Positions 24,701 to 36,773 are shown, numbered from the stretch's first letter. The stretch is DNA of 64,000 bases from Karstenula rhodostoma CBS 690.94 (GCA_010093485.1 MU001515.1:515518-579517); one strand, 5' to 3'. The notes: a model not told the origin generated them from the letters alone. A program made the numbers and translations.

Positions 24701-27450
24701 AGAGGTCGCTAATATTATACTAAGTTTTATAATACTATATAGACCTATAGCCCTATATTAACTAATAGTTATATTTATAATCTCTATCTTGGTTCTATCT
24801 ACTTATAACCTCTAGTATAAATCCACCCTTATAATTTTATACTTAACTGGCCATGACTTCGTCTCTAATACCAAGATATTATACGCCGCCTAGGTATATT
24901 TTTATATTCTTAAGGGGTATTATACTATATATTACAGTATTAATTATCTCATTACTTATCTTCCTATAGAGGGTTAAGATCACGCTCGCGAGAATATTCT
25001 TAACCCGACTGCTACCCCATACCCTATTCCACACTATATCTAGCTCTATAATATTGTCCACGGTTATAGGTAGGTAGAACTAGCACTTGTTACTGGTAAG
25101 GTTGGTGTTGTTTAACTTATACATCTTAAGCGGGACCCTAATTAAAGTCTACCCAGATAGTCTAGTAATAACTATAGGTACTGCACTATCCTCTCCCTGT
25201 GACAGGCGCCTCCTAATTACGGCCTCGTCCCCGAACTTAAGTTTCTTTGTGTAGCAAATAAACTACCTGGCCATGGGTGGTAGCAATATAATGAGCCTTA
25301 AATTGTTTATAGGCCTACTCTTGTTATACAACTTACGCAGCAACCCGCCCTTTCCCGCAATTATATTATAGCAGAACTTTATTATATCAGACACATCCAT
25401 GCGCCCATCCTATACAATTTTGCTGGCGATAAAAGTGTTCGTTCCTATCATAAAGCCATTCTGTATAAGGTACACCCGTTAACGGCACCTCTAATAGGAC
25501 TTAAACTTGCCCAGGTCGTCACTCATCACTGGCTCCACAATCAACTCTGTACAGCTAACCTCGAACCACTTGTTATTGCGCGTATCCAAGCATACGTTCA
25601 GCATTGCGTTGTAGCCACTGGATAATCCTGAGCCTATCTGCTCGCCGCTGTACTAGCATGAATACGGACCCACATACATGCGCAACTCTACATACATTGC
25701 AAGGTGGGTGATATAATCCGCGTCGACCGGTGTGGCCCTCTCCAACAGCGCGCTTGTGATGTTGATCGTCAACACATTATTGCTAGAGGTCGCAAACAAG
25801 GACATGGGTACAGACTGGACACAAAGTGGGACATGATTCTGCTCTTAACCGTTTGTGCGTACCAGTTGCTGTGCATAAGCTCCTCTATTATAGTAAGCTC
25901 GTGAGAGATCATATCGAAGTTAGAGATTAAGTTCATGTAGTTAGCTGTACTCCCAACCCATCACTTATAGATAATCATGTCCACATTCCTACACAAGCCT
26001 GTTCTCGCGACCATCTTCGTGTTCTTAATTATATTAATGAGCGTCCGTATATGCGGGCTGCAGAGGGTGACCCAGTATCCGTGACTGTCAACATCAACAC
26101 CTGCTTCTCCAACATTATATACTTGTGCTTCTCTCGGCGTCTATCCTTCGAATCGCGAACGCTAGCGTCAACCTCCACAAGTCTATAGGCGTGAGCTCGT
26201 CGTAGAGCATGTGCCTAAAGTCGGGTTCGTAGCACAGTGTGTGCATAATATAAGACTTTGTTCGCGGTCTTTGTGTTGCTGTACAACTGGAACGACCCGA
26301 ATTTGTGTTGTGGCTCACAGCCAGCCTCGGCTTTTGGGCGTGTAGGGTTGCATGAGTACCTCCAAGCCATCAGTCATGTAACAGGTCGTGTACCTCCTCT
26401 TGACCGCGTCGCAGAACACGATCATGTTGTGGGCTGTTGAGTCCAAACCCTGTAGCTTGAGCCTCTCATTGTTCATCTTCACGCAGGGCCTCGGCAACAC
26501 ATCGCCAACCGATCTCTCGTCTGGGAGCATGCTCTGGGGCTTCTGCATCTGCCTGAACACGGTGATGCTGTCGCATCTGGACATGCACGCGTTCATGAAC
26601 CTAACCAGCGCCGCGAGCCCGCGCGTGACGTTGTTTGTGTTAATCAGCATGTTCAACTCGAACTCCTCGCCCTTTTCCGTGTCCGTGAGCCTGGGCATGT
26701 CTCTGTACAGGATCTTCTCCTAACAGTAAACTTCAGCCCGTCGCGGGTCGCAAATTTATTGCCCACAATAAGGTCCTTCAACTCAACATACATAATCGCG
26801 TAGGGGTCCCCAACCTTGCTCATACCTATGCTCCCGGGATCGCGGGTTTCCACCAGCTCTCCTTCAACAGCACCATGCTGGGATGTATATGGCCGTAGCC
26901 GGACGGCAGCGGGTAGTTGATGTAGCCGTTCTATGGGAAGATACCTGAGTTCGCGAGCTCCTCTGAGATCGACACAGCGTCCTTGGTGTTGGACGTGCGG
27001 TCGACGAAGGTCGCGACAGCGTACTTGCCTGGGTCCGTGATCAGGTGCTTCTGCGACCTCATGATCATAGGTTCGCGTTTGCCCAGGAGACCACAGTGGC
27101 GTCTCCGTACACCGGCCTGCGACATGGAGCTTGTACGCGCATCTGGATCGCGAGGTCGAGCGTGAACTGGAGGGATAGGATGACCCTGGACACGGTGCTG
27201 GCGTACTGTTCGGACCCGGTCTCCCTCAAATGGCAGCTCGGGCTGGCGAAGGTGAGCGGCGTCGCTGTGGTAGACCGATATTAAGTCCACGTGCGGTCCC
27301 TCGTAGATGAACTTGTTCCCGTCCTCCAGCAACCTTATAGACATGACCAGAGTGCCGCTCGGGGTTGGTCCCCGATCCCGATCCCTATAGGGAACGTGAG
27401 CACGGGCAGAAGCTCATGCGCCATCTCGTACGCGAGGCCACTACGACAAC
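24700..27450 (-). pseudogene. decayed virus-like coding sequence, minus strand, function unknown
   Basis: The minus strand reads as protein-like sequence in alternating frames, with stops (many TAG, mostly left of 26,100) and several frameshifts. The longest open piece is 127 codons (26,315-26,698), with Cys and Met residues and a VFRQMQKPQ phrase. Others cover about 25,500-25,850 and 26,650-27,000, and a short piece reads 24,879-25,061. Near 27,350-27,450 a phrase containing MAHELLPVLTFPIGIGIG joins by a frameshift to MSIRLLEDGNKFIYEGPHVD. I do not recognise the family; a structural or large multidomain viral protein is possible. It lies divergent to, or interleaved with, the helicase-like sequence to the right. 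Confidence 0.45.
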
Positions 27451-27529
27451 TAATCTCGAATAAGGATTACTTTGATGGGGCGCCTAGGGACGAGCGCAGC
27501 ATGGTGATGCTTTTTAACTAGCCGTATAG

Positions 27530-28190
27530 GTGCTTCTACCCGTACAAGATATCGTGCGTGGGGTATCTGTACTGCGAGTGCGCCTTCGCGAAGGTGAACG
27601 GGTGGGTAAGTGACGTAGACAAGGTGGCCACCCACGAGGTTAGGCACAGATGCGGAAAGATAACGTAGCACAAGTTCTTCGACTCGTGAAGAATGACCAA
27701 CCCAGAGAAAAACTTGCAGAATGACTTCGCGATGTTCTCTGGCGAAGGTTTGAGCGAGTCGCAGCTTGAGGTTGACGATATCCATCCAGGTTCCGACGTC
27801 AGTATGAACAACTACAAGTTTGCAATGGGTCGCGTGGGTATGTAGGGATCTTCGTAGTAGACAATAGGGAGGCGCCTGCGAGGAGGAGGGAGTGTTGGTG
27901 TGATCGGTTGGGTGAGTCACGTGTAACCGTGGAGCTGCGTGGGCCATGAGATCAACAAGGCTGAGAACTCCCTTGTGGTGCTGGGGTTCCTACTGAAGCC
28001 GGTCCTGTACGTACCACCGAATATGAGCAAGCGCAAGCGCAAGTATGGGAGGCTGTACAGGAATTTAGTCGCCGGAAAGGAGCTGGGTTTGTACCTAGAG
28101 ACGCAGTAGTCGTTCAAGGAGCTGCTCGCGCGCGTCAAGGTGCTAGCGGTGCCGAAGACGCACGAGTCGAACACAAAGAAGCGCTTGGTC
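27530..28190 (+). pseudogene. decayed virus-like coding sequence, plus strand, Lys/Arg-rich
   Basis: Plus-strand frames give protein-like sequence with a Cys/His-containing stretch (YLYCECAFAKVNGW, then HEVRHRCGKIT) near 27,560-27,665. Two TAG codons sit where Trp would fit. A basic segment (KRKRKYGRLYRNLVAGKELG) lies near 28,030-28,090. The opposite strand is also fairly open (27,917-28,174, 85 codons), and wobble positions of the two frames coincide, so strand choice is not certain. A primase-type or DNA-binding N-terminal part of the helicase gene at 29 kb is conceivable but unproven. Confidence 0.35.
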
Positions 28191-28199
28191 AGGTAATCG

Positions 28200-29000
28200 T
28201 ACGTGTCCTCGTCGTAAGGCTCATGCGGTAGGCGAACATCAGCTCGTCGGACGTGTTCATGTCCAGGATCTTGTTACCTCACGGTTGAGCACTATCTTGA
28301 TCCTGCCCACGACCCACTTCTTGCTCACGTTCATGACCTTAACTCCGACGTCGAGCAAAACCGCCTACTCGACGCCCATGTTGGCGGCTGACTGCTGATC
28401 TCTTCTCAAGCGCCTGCATCACCCTAGGGATGATCGATGTGTAGTTCCCCTTAGTGTCCGCACCTACGCTCTCGAACACAGTCCCCTTAGCGAAGATGTT
28501 ATAGATAACGTTGAAGCCACATGCGCATGCGACGGGGATCATCATCCCGAGGTGGAACCTGGTCGTGAACGTGATAATCTCCGCGCACGTCTTCGAGATG
28601 TCCCTACGCTTGCTGCTGGGTACGCCGAACGTGCTGGTTGTGAGTAACCTACAGCATGACAGGTGGAGGGCACGGGGTCGTCTCGTCGTCGTCCGCCCTG
28701 TACTGCTTCCTCATAGCTATAAGCATCCTCGGGATCTTGCTCAAGAGTATGGGCTCGCCTGAGTACTTGGTCGACGTCCTTATCGCGACCAGACCCGGCC
28801 AACTTGACTAAGCCATTGACCTCGATCTCGTCCATATTCTCGGGTACGCACATATCCGCCTTCGTAAGCAACTACTCTAGCCCAGCGTGGGTGCGGAAAT
28901 GCATCCATCCACGAATATGCCCAGCCCCGCCATGATGGACCCGTATAGAGTTGCGGTTGATCACGATTATGTTCGTGGTCACGCCTGTCGCCATGGCACA
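28200..29000 (-). pseudogene. decayed virus-like coding sequence, minus strand
   Basis: Purine-rich minus-strand sequence with readable phrases: PENMDEIEVNGLVKLAG near 28,800-28,850, a segment around 28,340-28,545 beginning MMIPVACACGFNVIYNIFAKG, and VMNVSKKWVVGRIKIVLNRE near 28,270-28,330. Frameshifts separate them. It lies between two plus-strand coding pieces, so the ancestral element had genes on both strands or was rearranged. Family not recognised. Confidence 0.35.
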
Positions 29001-29014
29001 TCCGTACTCATGTC

Positions 29015-29740
29015 CCCTCACGTTCACATTCGACATGGAGGACCACATCTTGGCCCCATTAAGAGACGACCAGAAGATCGACTTTATGTGGAGGACCGCC
29101 ATAGCGCTTACGCATAAGAGGGCGTTCGTAGTTGTATTCTACGGCCGGGACGGGCACGAGGGCAAGGGTACGCCAAGTGGCCAAAGGAGGACGTCGTCGT
29201 AGAGCTGTGCGAGAAGAGGATCCTAGTCTGCGACGAGGTCAAAATATCGGACGGGCTCTCGTACAACAACATTAAGCAGTGGACGTCTAACTCTCTGGTC
29301 TTGAGCGGCACCAGCACGTCGCTCTTGTTCCAGACCATGATCGCGCTCTCGAATAAGATCCCGTTCTACAACAGGGGGTTGACCAAAAACAGCATCGGGA
29401 GGCTCGTCGTGTACCACATGCAGAAGGGGGTGGGCAAGATGCCGAGCATGTCCGCGTCCGTGATAACATACAAGATGCTGCACATGTTCATCTCCATGTG
29501 GCTGAGCGTATCTGAAGCCTACGCGAACGCACCCCCATCCCTACCCATCGCCCTGTACTCCCAGTTCCACAACGCGGTCGCGGGCAAGTACACCACCAGG
29601 CGCGTATAGATGCACGGGTACGTGGTCATGTTCAGAAGTAGACCGAGTGCACGGGGGCGGGATCTGATATAGCAGGGGCAACAGGTCGCCACGAGCTACA
29701 TCTACAACTACACGAACATGTCTGACCACCGCATCCAACA
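29015..29740 (+). pseudogene. SF3-type (D5-like) viral helicase remnant
   Basis: This looks like a replicative P-loop ATPase of DNA viruses. A Walker A phrase FYGRDGHEGKGT ends at 29,172, preceded by a hydrophobic strand. A frameshift just after it leads into a frame with a Walker B phrase KRILVCDEV at 29,214-29,240, then a SYNNIKQWTS phrase. A motif C-like TMIALSNKIPF at 29,334-29,366 ends in the Asn typical of SF3 sensor 1. An Arg-containing IGRLVVYHMQKG follows. Order and spacing fit SF3 helicases, except that the A-to-B spacing (about 24 residues) is short, perhaps from a deletion at the frameshift. The open piece 29,301-29,609 ends at a TAG. A non-viral P-loop NTPase cannot be excluded. 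Confidence 0.5.
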
Positions 29741-29779
29741 ACAGCGGCGCGAACAACGTCATGGACGACGCCACGTAGA

Positions 29780-30363
29780 GGCACAAGATGCGAGGGCTGG
29801 GACGTCGGAGGCCCGCCCAAGAAGAAGAGCAGGTTTGGCGCCGCGATGAAGGATAGGGCCGTTAGCACGGGGGACACAGGCAGCAGAGCGGGTTTCAACG
29901 CGCCCCAGACCCCGGCCAATCCTGTCACCGGGTTCTCGGTCAGCGGCAGGATCGTCGGGTCGGTCGCGAAAGAGCCCAAGTGGTCGAGCGAGGAGCCGCA
30001 GGCAATCAAGAATAAGAGGGCTCTCGAGCATCGTGGTGAACGACAAGTGCAGGACCCGCAGCAAACGTACGTCAGGAAGAACCCCAACGGCACCATCACC
30101 GGCCATTCTCCCAAATCTGTCCCTGAACGAGTTCATGCTTGCGATCGGGGCTGCGAAGGCCGACTTGGAGTTGCAGCCGGCCATGTACTCGAACGTCACC
30201 ATCGTGGGCAAGAACAGGGATTGGATGTTGAGCCAATGGGTGGTTCAGGGACATGATCCTGGAGCCGGTGCCCGTTAAGATCCGGAAGAAGGGCGTGGTA
30301 GAGGCCACGAGGCAGGCCAAGAGAATGATCGGAGCGAAGTTCAGAGATGTGGCTCAACAGTAG
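29780..30363 (+). pseudogene. C-terminal part of the virus-like plus-strand protein
   Basis: Three plus-strand frames join across two apparent frameshifts. They are a Gly/Ser/Pro-rich piece (29,846-30,010), a piece containing NLSLNEFMLAIGAAKADLEL (about 30,110-30,170), and a basic tail ending KRMIGAKFRDVAQQ before a stop at 30,361-30,363. A basic tail ending cleanly at a stop suggests a true C-terminus. It may belong to the helicase gene or to a separate basic protein. Downstream the protein-like signal disappears, marking the right edge of the block. Confidence 0.4.
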
Positions 30364-32100
30364 ACTTCAGGCAGACAATTGAAGATTTGTCTCTGCATCT
30401 GCTGCACGAAGAAGCGCATGTGAGTGCAGCCACATTTGACCTTGTTCAAAACCTTAAGAGGCGAAGTGCGTATCGAAACTGGTCCTCTTAGAATGACCAA
30501 GATTGGCGAGGTTCGTGAGAAGTCTGGCTAGCTCCATGTTGAACCTGAAGATGCGCGTTGGTAGAGGGGCCTGGTGTGACGAAGTAGCATGGAGAGGTTC
30601 CCACGCTCGAGGAATAGGAAGTCGCAGGCGCACCAGTGCACTCGCTGTGACTACGGTACGCTGTCTGCAGCATGTCTTCGTGTTCTCGAGCGTGCAGGCA
30701 CAAACCGGCAGTGTTGGCATGTCCTCAATACTGAAGAGCTTCATCTCGCACTGTTGTAGACGTGACTTGCACGTGTTCCGCCCTCCACGGTCGCCATGGA
30801 TGTGTCGCGAAGACGTCCCGCGGCGGGTTCGATTGGCGGAGAGCATCAGCGCGTGTCGTAGCTGGTTCGGTTGGTGGGCCATGTAGCCCAGGGTGGACAC
30901 GGACATGGCCAGAGATGTTCCTCGTTCCGAGAAGCACAGCAAAGCAAGGTGCTGAGCACGAATGACGCGGGTCTGCTTGTGATCACTGAGAGGTAGCCGC
31001 GATGGGGGGGAGTGTGTGAAAGTCGTACGCGGCCGGCGTGCGATGAGCTCACAGGCATGCATGAGATGGTTGCCGTCGTCGAGCCATGGCGGGAGCCAGC
31101 TGAACCGTTCGCGTCCGTGCGTCCATGTTGTCAGCTGACTCGAAAAAGCGGGGTAGCACCATCACGGTGCCCGCACCCTGGCTGAGACCTCCAAACCACC
31201 ATCTCCACTGTTGATCTCGTTGCCATACCTCCCCTACTTGATAATGCGCATCGTAGTATTGCGTGCGCGGGGCTCTAATCCGCCGGCCGTGGGTTCAACC
31301 ACGCGTCGCCGTACGCCTCCGTCGGGTACAGCGAGCTGATGGCAGGACTGGGCAGGATGCACGGTGGAAGCGTCTGAATGGCTGGATCCGCCGACTTTAG
31401 CTGACAACAGATCGACTTCCAAGCTTGCTTTCGACACGATTGATCGAGAGCTTGTAGATTGGAGGAAATGCAGCACATGTATTGTTCTGCCATGTGGGCG
31501 CCAAGTCTGTGACCTACGGACCGATACCGCGGGCTGGGGAGGGCCTAGATACTTGCGCTCTGCGCTCCCCATTCGAGATTGCCCTATTATATGCGGGATC
31601 GTTGATTCTGGACTGTTGAGAACTCCATTGCCGTGGGTATAGCCTTGCTCGTCTCCGTGGTAGAGTTGGTCCATGCGACTCACTGATCACACAACCACAG
31701 CGCAAAGTGGGCGTTGAACTAACTCGTGCTGTACATAGATCTACTGTATCTCATGAGATCGACATTCTACAGCATTCGGAGACGAGTTCCTTACTGTTCA
31801 GATGCATTCCGCCGCATACACGTACGTTCAGAACCTACGCACCTCTTGACCATGGCCAAGGAGAACGCGACGCTTGGGAACCCGGTGACGAGGCACCTCA
31901 ACCTTGGAAGGAGAAAACGAACCGCCGGGTCACCTTGCGCATGACGTTGGCGGCAGCCTTGATACAACTTGCCAGGACTTCATGACGACATCCGCTCGAT
32001 CTCTGAGAAACAACTGGCCGAGGAACACGGCTGCGAACTGCAGCTAGATTGGTAAGCTCTCAGTGTACACCTTGACGAGTCTGAACACAGCGTAAGAAGC
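30364..32100. other. no convincing gene
   Basis: Normal-GC DNA. The longest ORF (30,454-31,062, minus, 202 codons) has no recognisable domain, transmembrane segment or signal peptide, and GC-rich DNA easily gives ORFs of this size. A short plus-strand phrase SISEKQLAEEHGCELQLDW ending at a stop near 32,053 looks protein-like and may be an exon end or gene fragment. A good start context (ACCATGG) occurs at about 31,849. Confidence 0.5.
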
Positions 32101-32118
32101 CATCCTCTTATTAGACCA

Positions 32119-33152
32119 TTACTGTTGAAACCCTGTGCGTGTTCTCACTGTTCCAGTCCGATGAACCCACGGTAGTGGCTTCAGTGGCGGATGGAACAGG
32201 CGCTGGTTCTCTTCCCGGTCCGGCTTGCTGGTAGGTACCTGTGGAGAAGATGCCGCGTTTGCTACGCGATTCGCACGCTTGCTGTTGCGCAATGCAGCCA
32301 ACGAGGACTTGGATGGGGTCGCGGAAGGGGCCTCTGACAGGGCCCCTGACGGTGCAATGGATGGAATCCAGGAAGGTGTGCTGTCCGCTCCAGACAGGGT
32401 CAATACCGGGGTACTGTTACTATACATGACGGCACGCGCGTTCATGGGAGTAACCGGTACATTGGCTGACACAAGTGTATCTTGCGCCTGCGTGGGCGCA
32501 GCCTGTGTAGTACTAAATATACAGCTCTCCCAGAGCTCTGTCAGCGTCATCTTCTTGGGTGCGGAGGATGCGGCGGCAGGCATACCCTGCCTGGTACTGC
32601 TGGTCACGGAACTGACCGCTACCCCCGGGGCCGTCCAGTGGACACGGGATCGTACATCTCCTGCTGTTCCCCACCTCCGCGCGAGGTGTCAACGCCGTTT
32701 CTCACGAAAGCACCGATGTTCCTTGAGTGGGCAGAAAGATTCATTGATGATGTTGACTGTGAACGGAGAAGCTGGAGCAGCATCTCCTTCGGTATGGTAT
32801 TTGCGGCATCATCCTCTAGCGCGCTGATGAACTTCTTCACACTCGTACCTACCTCCGCAGAAGTCCTCTCTAAGCCCGCCAGGTCTGATGCGAGCAGCTC
32901 ACGCTTACGTCGGTCTTGCTTGTTGATAGCAATACTCTTCTTGGAGGTGTAAAACATGAGTTGCGTTAATGCCTGAGAAAACTGCCGTGACTTTAGCGTA
33001 TATGAGTGCGACTGCAGGTCGCTGGATTTCCTAGCAACCAATGCCGGATATATGCTCGAACGCTTACTTATCGTGACCATTCTCTTGTCCACGGAACTAC
33101 CCAGGCGCCGTACGGCATCCGTCGCTACTCCGCAAGGGTGGTCGTGTGCCAC
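32119..33152 (-). CDS. hypothetical protein, probably two exons or frameshifted
   Basis: Two minus-strand ORFs, 33,152-32,619 (177 codons) and 32,607-32,119 (162 codons), lie end to end in different frames. Both have natural-looking composition. The first has Ser/Lys-rich and mixed-charge helices (NKQDRRKREL, then an EVGTSVKKFISALEDD phrase); the second is Ser/Ala/Pro-rich low complexity. A candidate intron of 44 nt (GTACGA donor near 32,650, TCAG acceptor near 32,607) would join the frames, but it has no good branch site, so a disabling frameshift is equally possible. No family recognised. Confidence 0.35.
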
Positions 33153-33400
33153 CGAACAAGTATGGAACTGAATGTGTCTATGCCGGCGTACCCCGGGTGA
33201 TCCTCGATAGGATGATTAAGTGTGCCGAGTCCATCGGTGTTGTCGCTGAACCCGGAGGTAAGCTGGTGTCTTCGGATGAGGATCAGTGGATGACGCTGAG
33301 CTTCTCCACCGCGACCACCGTCAAGGTCCACACCCCTACCGGTCTATGCAACGTCTCTCTCTCCAAGATCCAGTCGGCTACTAAGATGGGCGTAATGTGA
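33146..33400 (+). CDS. possible small protein or gene fragment
   Basis: A plus-strand frame of 84 codons with balanced composition (YGTECVYAGVPRVILDRM, then a VVAEPGGKLVSSDEDQW phrase) ends at a TGA. The frame has no ATG at its beginning (GTG at 33,146), and the open frame extends a little further upstream, so it may be the 3' exon of a gene or a fragment. It overlaps the divergent minus-strand gene by only a few bases. Function unknown. Confidence 0.3.
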   Translation: MPPNKYGTECVYAGVPRVILDRMIKCAESIGVVAEPGGKLVSSDEDQWMTLSFSTATTVKVHTPTGLCNVSLSKIQSATKMGVM

Positions 33401-36400
33401 AATGTGTTCTTGGCCCTCAAGCTTGAGTGCTCCGCCCCATCGCTCCCAACTGTTGACTGCCTTCTCAATTGTCTTCCAGTGTACCAGCCTTCTGCAAACT
33501 CCTGATGCCGACAATACAATGACTATTCTCGGAACCCTGAATATGTGTCTGGTTAGCATGTCTTTCTTATGATACTTCTTCCACATGTCCACCATCACGC
33601 CGTTCTTACAAATCCTCCGATATCTGACGTCTCAGTCGTCGTCAGAGACCTCAACCCTAACCGCTTCGAGCCAACTGTTGCCACCGATCGGGACACTGTT
33701 TCAATCACTTCTCAATCCCACTATAACCTTGAAAGAAAAGATTGTAGTTACCCGCGACTACTACGGGCGCTCTCTGGCGATATTACACTACTAATGGGCT
33801 ATTGTGCGCTGGCCGGAAAACGCCCTTAACTCGGTCTTTGAACTGACGCGTTGCGGTGAAGCGACCGTGCATATGTTTCTCGGATAATAAGATAATCTAG
33901 GAAGTCAGTAAAAAGGGTTACATGGTAATCTTGGTATCCCAAAGGCACGCACTTGTGAAATGTAAGATTCCGGACTCCTGGGGTTCTATTAGAATAAGAG
34001 CGTCTCTCCTACCAGATCAAGATATGTCTTAGATCCTCATTTCACGCAGTGTGCCTTGTTTGGGAGCTGATCCTCTTCAATCCCTCCAAAGGCGATGTTC
34101 TAAAATCTCAACGGCATCTGCTTTTGCGTTCTTCTTGAAATACAGTCATTATCCTGGATGGGGTTCAAGTTTCGACTGAAGTTGATGTGTAGACCTTGTG
34201 TTGACACTGGGTTTTCTCAGGGAAAAGGTTTCATAGCATTATCTCATATTCGAGCATTCAGGGTAATTCCACATGTAGCTTGGCTAAGTGCGAAAAGCCT
34301 TTCCGCCGCATCATATACTCTAACCAACCGGCGGTGGGCGTCGGGATGTTGATTGACAACAAGTTTGCTCAGGCCCTCGTTGGCGAACGCCTTCTGGTAC
34401 ATATGCTTGACAACCCAAGACGGGATCCCGGAGTCGAAGAAGACCACTGGGAAGCGCCTGTGGGTCCCCGTGGGGCGCCCAAGACGAGGAGGACGTGCAG
34501 AGGTGATTAGTAGGCAAGTTACCTATAGGCTGTGGAGGGCTGGGCTCTGGGACTCTTGTTGTCTTAACTATCTCAATACTGCTGAAGCTCTTGATAACCT
34601 CGAAGCAGCCCACGCGCTAATTCTTCTAAAGGCTCGGATTTGATTAGTTCTCTCCTTCTGCTCGGTATTGCATTTGGGGAGCTTTTCGTCCGTTGACTAC
34701 ATATGGATACACCTGTTGCCGGACTTTACTTGTTTGATGCGCCATCGGGTACTAGGCTTGCCAAGGATGCCTTGTACAGGCGGCAGGCATTTGGCTCGCT
34801 TGATATAGTTGGCGGACGGTGAGGGAAGCTGCTCCAAAATAAGACGATTTAGAAGTAGACGTGCTAAAGCATGGATGTGGATTAGCGCGCCTCGTGGCAA
34901 CACGTGGCAACACGTGGTGGCAGCGGGGCAGCGGGGCAGGTTATGGTCGGCTGACGTCGCGACGCGACTGCGACACTTCCACCACAGCTTTTCGGCGCTT
35001 GCGCACCGCCCACGTCGGGACTGCGCTCTCTTTGGATTGATGCAGCGCGGGCATCTCCCACCTGCAGCCAAAGACGTTTTACAGAGTCTACCAAATGCCG
35101 AATACCCTCTTAACGGTCCACGCGCCAAGCCTTGCTTGCTTACCTAACCTTGTTTATTCACTCACAACGCTTCCTTTTGTATCACTTTTGGACGGCAGTC
35201 CATGTTTGTCTATCACTTTACGGGACACTACTTTGTATTCGAGTCAACAATTAGAAAACCATCTGGAGACCGGGAGTGTACAACGCGAGCGAAGACAAAT
35301 GACTGGGTCATCTACCGCTTGTTAGTGGTATCTCAAACGCAGAGCGCAAATAGCGGGCGAACGTGTAGGCTATAGCATAGCGCATGGTAGCGATGCAAAG
35401 TTGCGTCGTAACGGGCAGCGCGGTATTCCTCCACTATAGATCTCTGCGCAACTACACTACCTTCAGCTTCGAGCCTATGCACAGCGCAAAAGGCGGCGGC
35501 ACCGAGGCTGCAGCGATGACGAGCCAACGCCTCACTACTGCGGTTGAGCTGTAACACGAGCTTCCACCGCATCGCTAGACATCATCGCACTTTCTTCGGT
35601 CCCGCTTTCATATCGTGATCCCTGACAGTCCTCCCGTAATCCCTAGCTCACAGCGGTTGGCCTTGCTCGTAACCGGCTCCCATTGCTACACGCAGTGCTA
35701 CCGCCAATATGCCAGAGCTTGGTACAATTGAAAGCTACAAGCTACAATACCCAGCTGCTCTTATCTTCTGTTATCCCATGCTCTCCATGGTTTGTCTTGG
35801 AGAGGGAGATTAGCAGAGAACTGTGGTCAAGGGCTAGGCGTAAGAGTGATAGAGCTGGCGGAGCCGCTGGTGTCAATCCAGACGAGTGACCCGCACCTGC
35901 CAGATGCCCAAGGAGTTATTTCTTCCCAACACTAGACCAGAGACGGGCAACCTGGGTTCTGTCGTTGCCCTGCGGGGTGACCTCTAAAGGACGAGGCCCG
36001 GCCCAAGTCCATCAGGCAGTAGCTGCCATCCCCACGTTCACCAACACGACACCGACTCTAACCCAGACGGCCCAGCTTTCACATTGGTGGATATAGACGA
36101 TGCAGGTTTGAGTGTATTTTCGGAGGCATTGAGCATTGCTATATCCGAGTTCGCTGCATTCACTAAGCGCGCGGTAAGGGCGGAATTTAAGGCTACTCGC
36201 GTGTATGAAATCTGTTGAAAGCGACCACGAGTGATTCGTCAGCCTTTCCCAGTCATCGTGATGAGGGCACAAACAATAGGCGTCTGGGCGATTAGGCAAT
36301 CTATTGCAAGGGTTATCTATTTCCTATCATACACTATGGCGAATCGCGCCAGATCCTATACCGCCAGATAATGTTTCTGCAGAGCTACTCAATATCTGGA

Positions 36401-36770
36401 ACAACCCATATTTATCACGAATGCAAAGACTCTAGGTAGGATAGAAACTTCCAGTACTCTGCATTTATAGCTCCAGACTGCAAAGATACTCTACTTGCTA
36501 TAGCAGGCGCATTATCTTACTCTTCGTTGATAATGATCTCCTGGGTACCCTGGCCCCGTGTCGTCCCAAGCTCTCCTTCACTGCTCGATCCGAAGTCTCA
36601 GTTGAGTATCCTGGCGTTTTGTCGTAAAGGCTGCGCATTGTTTGGAAACGGTGTATCGCTGCACATTGTTCGGAAACGGTGTATCGCTGCGCATTGTTCG
36701 GGAACATTGTGGCGTGAAAGGTTGGTTGCGGTGTTCTCAGACTAGGCAGTGAAAATCTTTTCGTCTGGAA
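33401..36770. other. no convincing gene; short low-quality ORFs
   Basis: I see no gene I would defend. Minus-strand reading of 34,613-34,244 gives two protein-like pieces in different frames (one with VYDAAERLFALSQATCG), perhaps a decayed gene. Short tandem words occur at about 34,894-34,936 (GGCAACACGT and GGCAGCGG units). The minus frame 36,012-36,299 is open but unrecognised. Confidence 0.45.
36633..36714. repeat. 28-base tandem repeat, about 2.9 copies
   Basis: Units begin at 36,633, 36,661 and 36,689 and differ by one or two bases; the third diverges after GGGAACATTG. It falls in a non-coding stretch. Confidence 0.9.
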
Positions 36771-36773
36771 CGG

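Noticed and set aside
30454..31062. 202-codon minus-strand ORF
   Set aside because: No domain, no membrane or signal segment, His/Arg/Thr-rich composition typical of read-through of GC-rich DNA, and no support from neighbours.
31265..31330. Possible tRNA T-arm (GTGGGTTCAACCAC)
   Set aside because: The loop is too short, and no matching D-arm, anticodon arm or acceptor stem can be folded around it.
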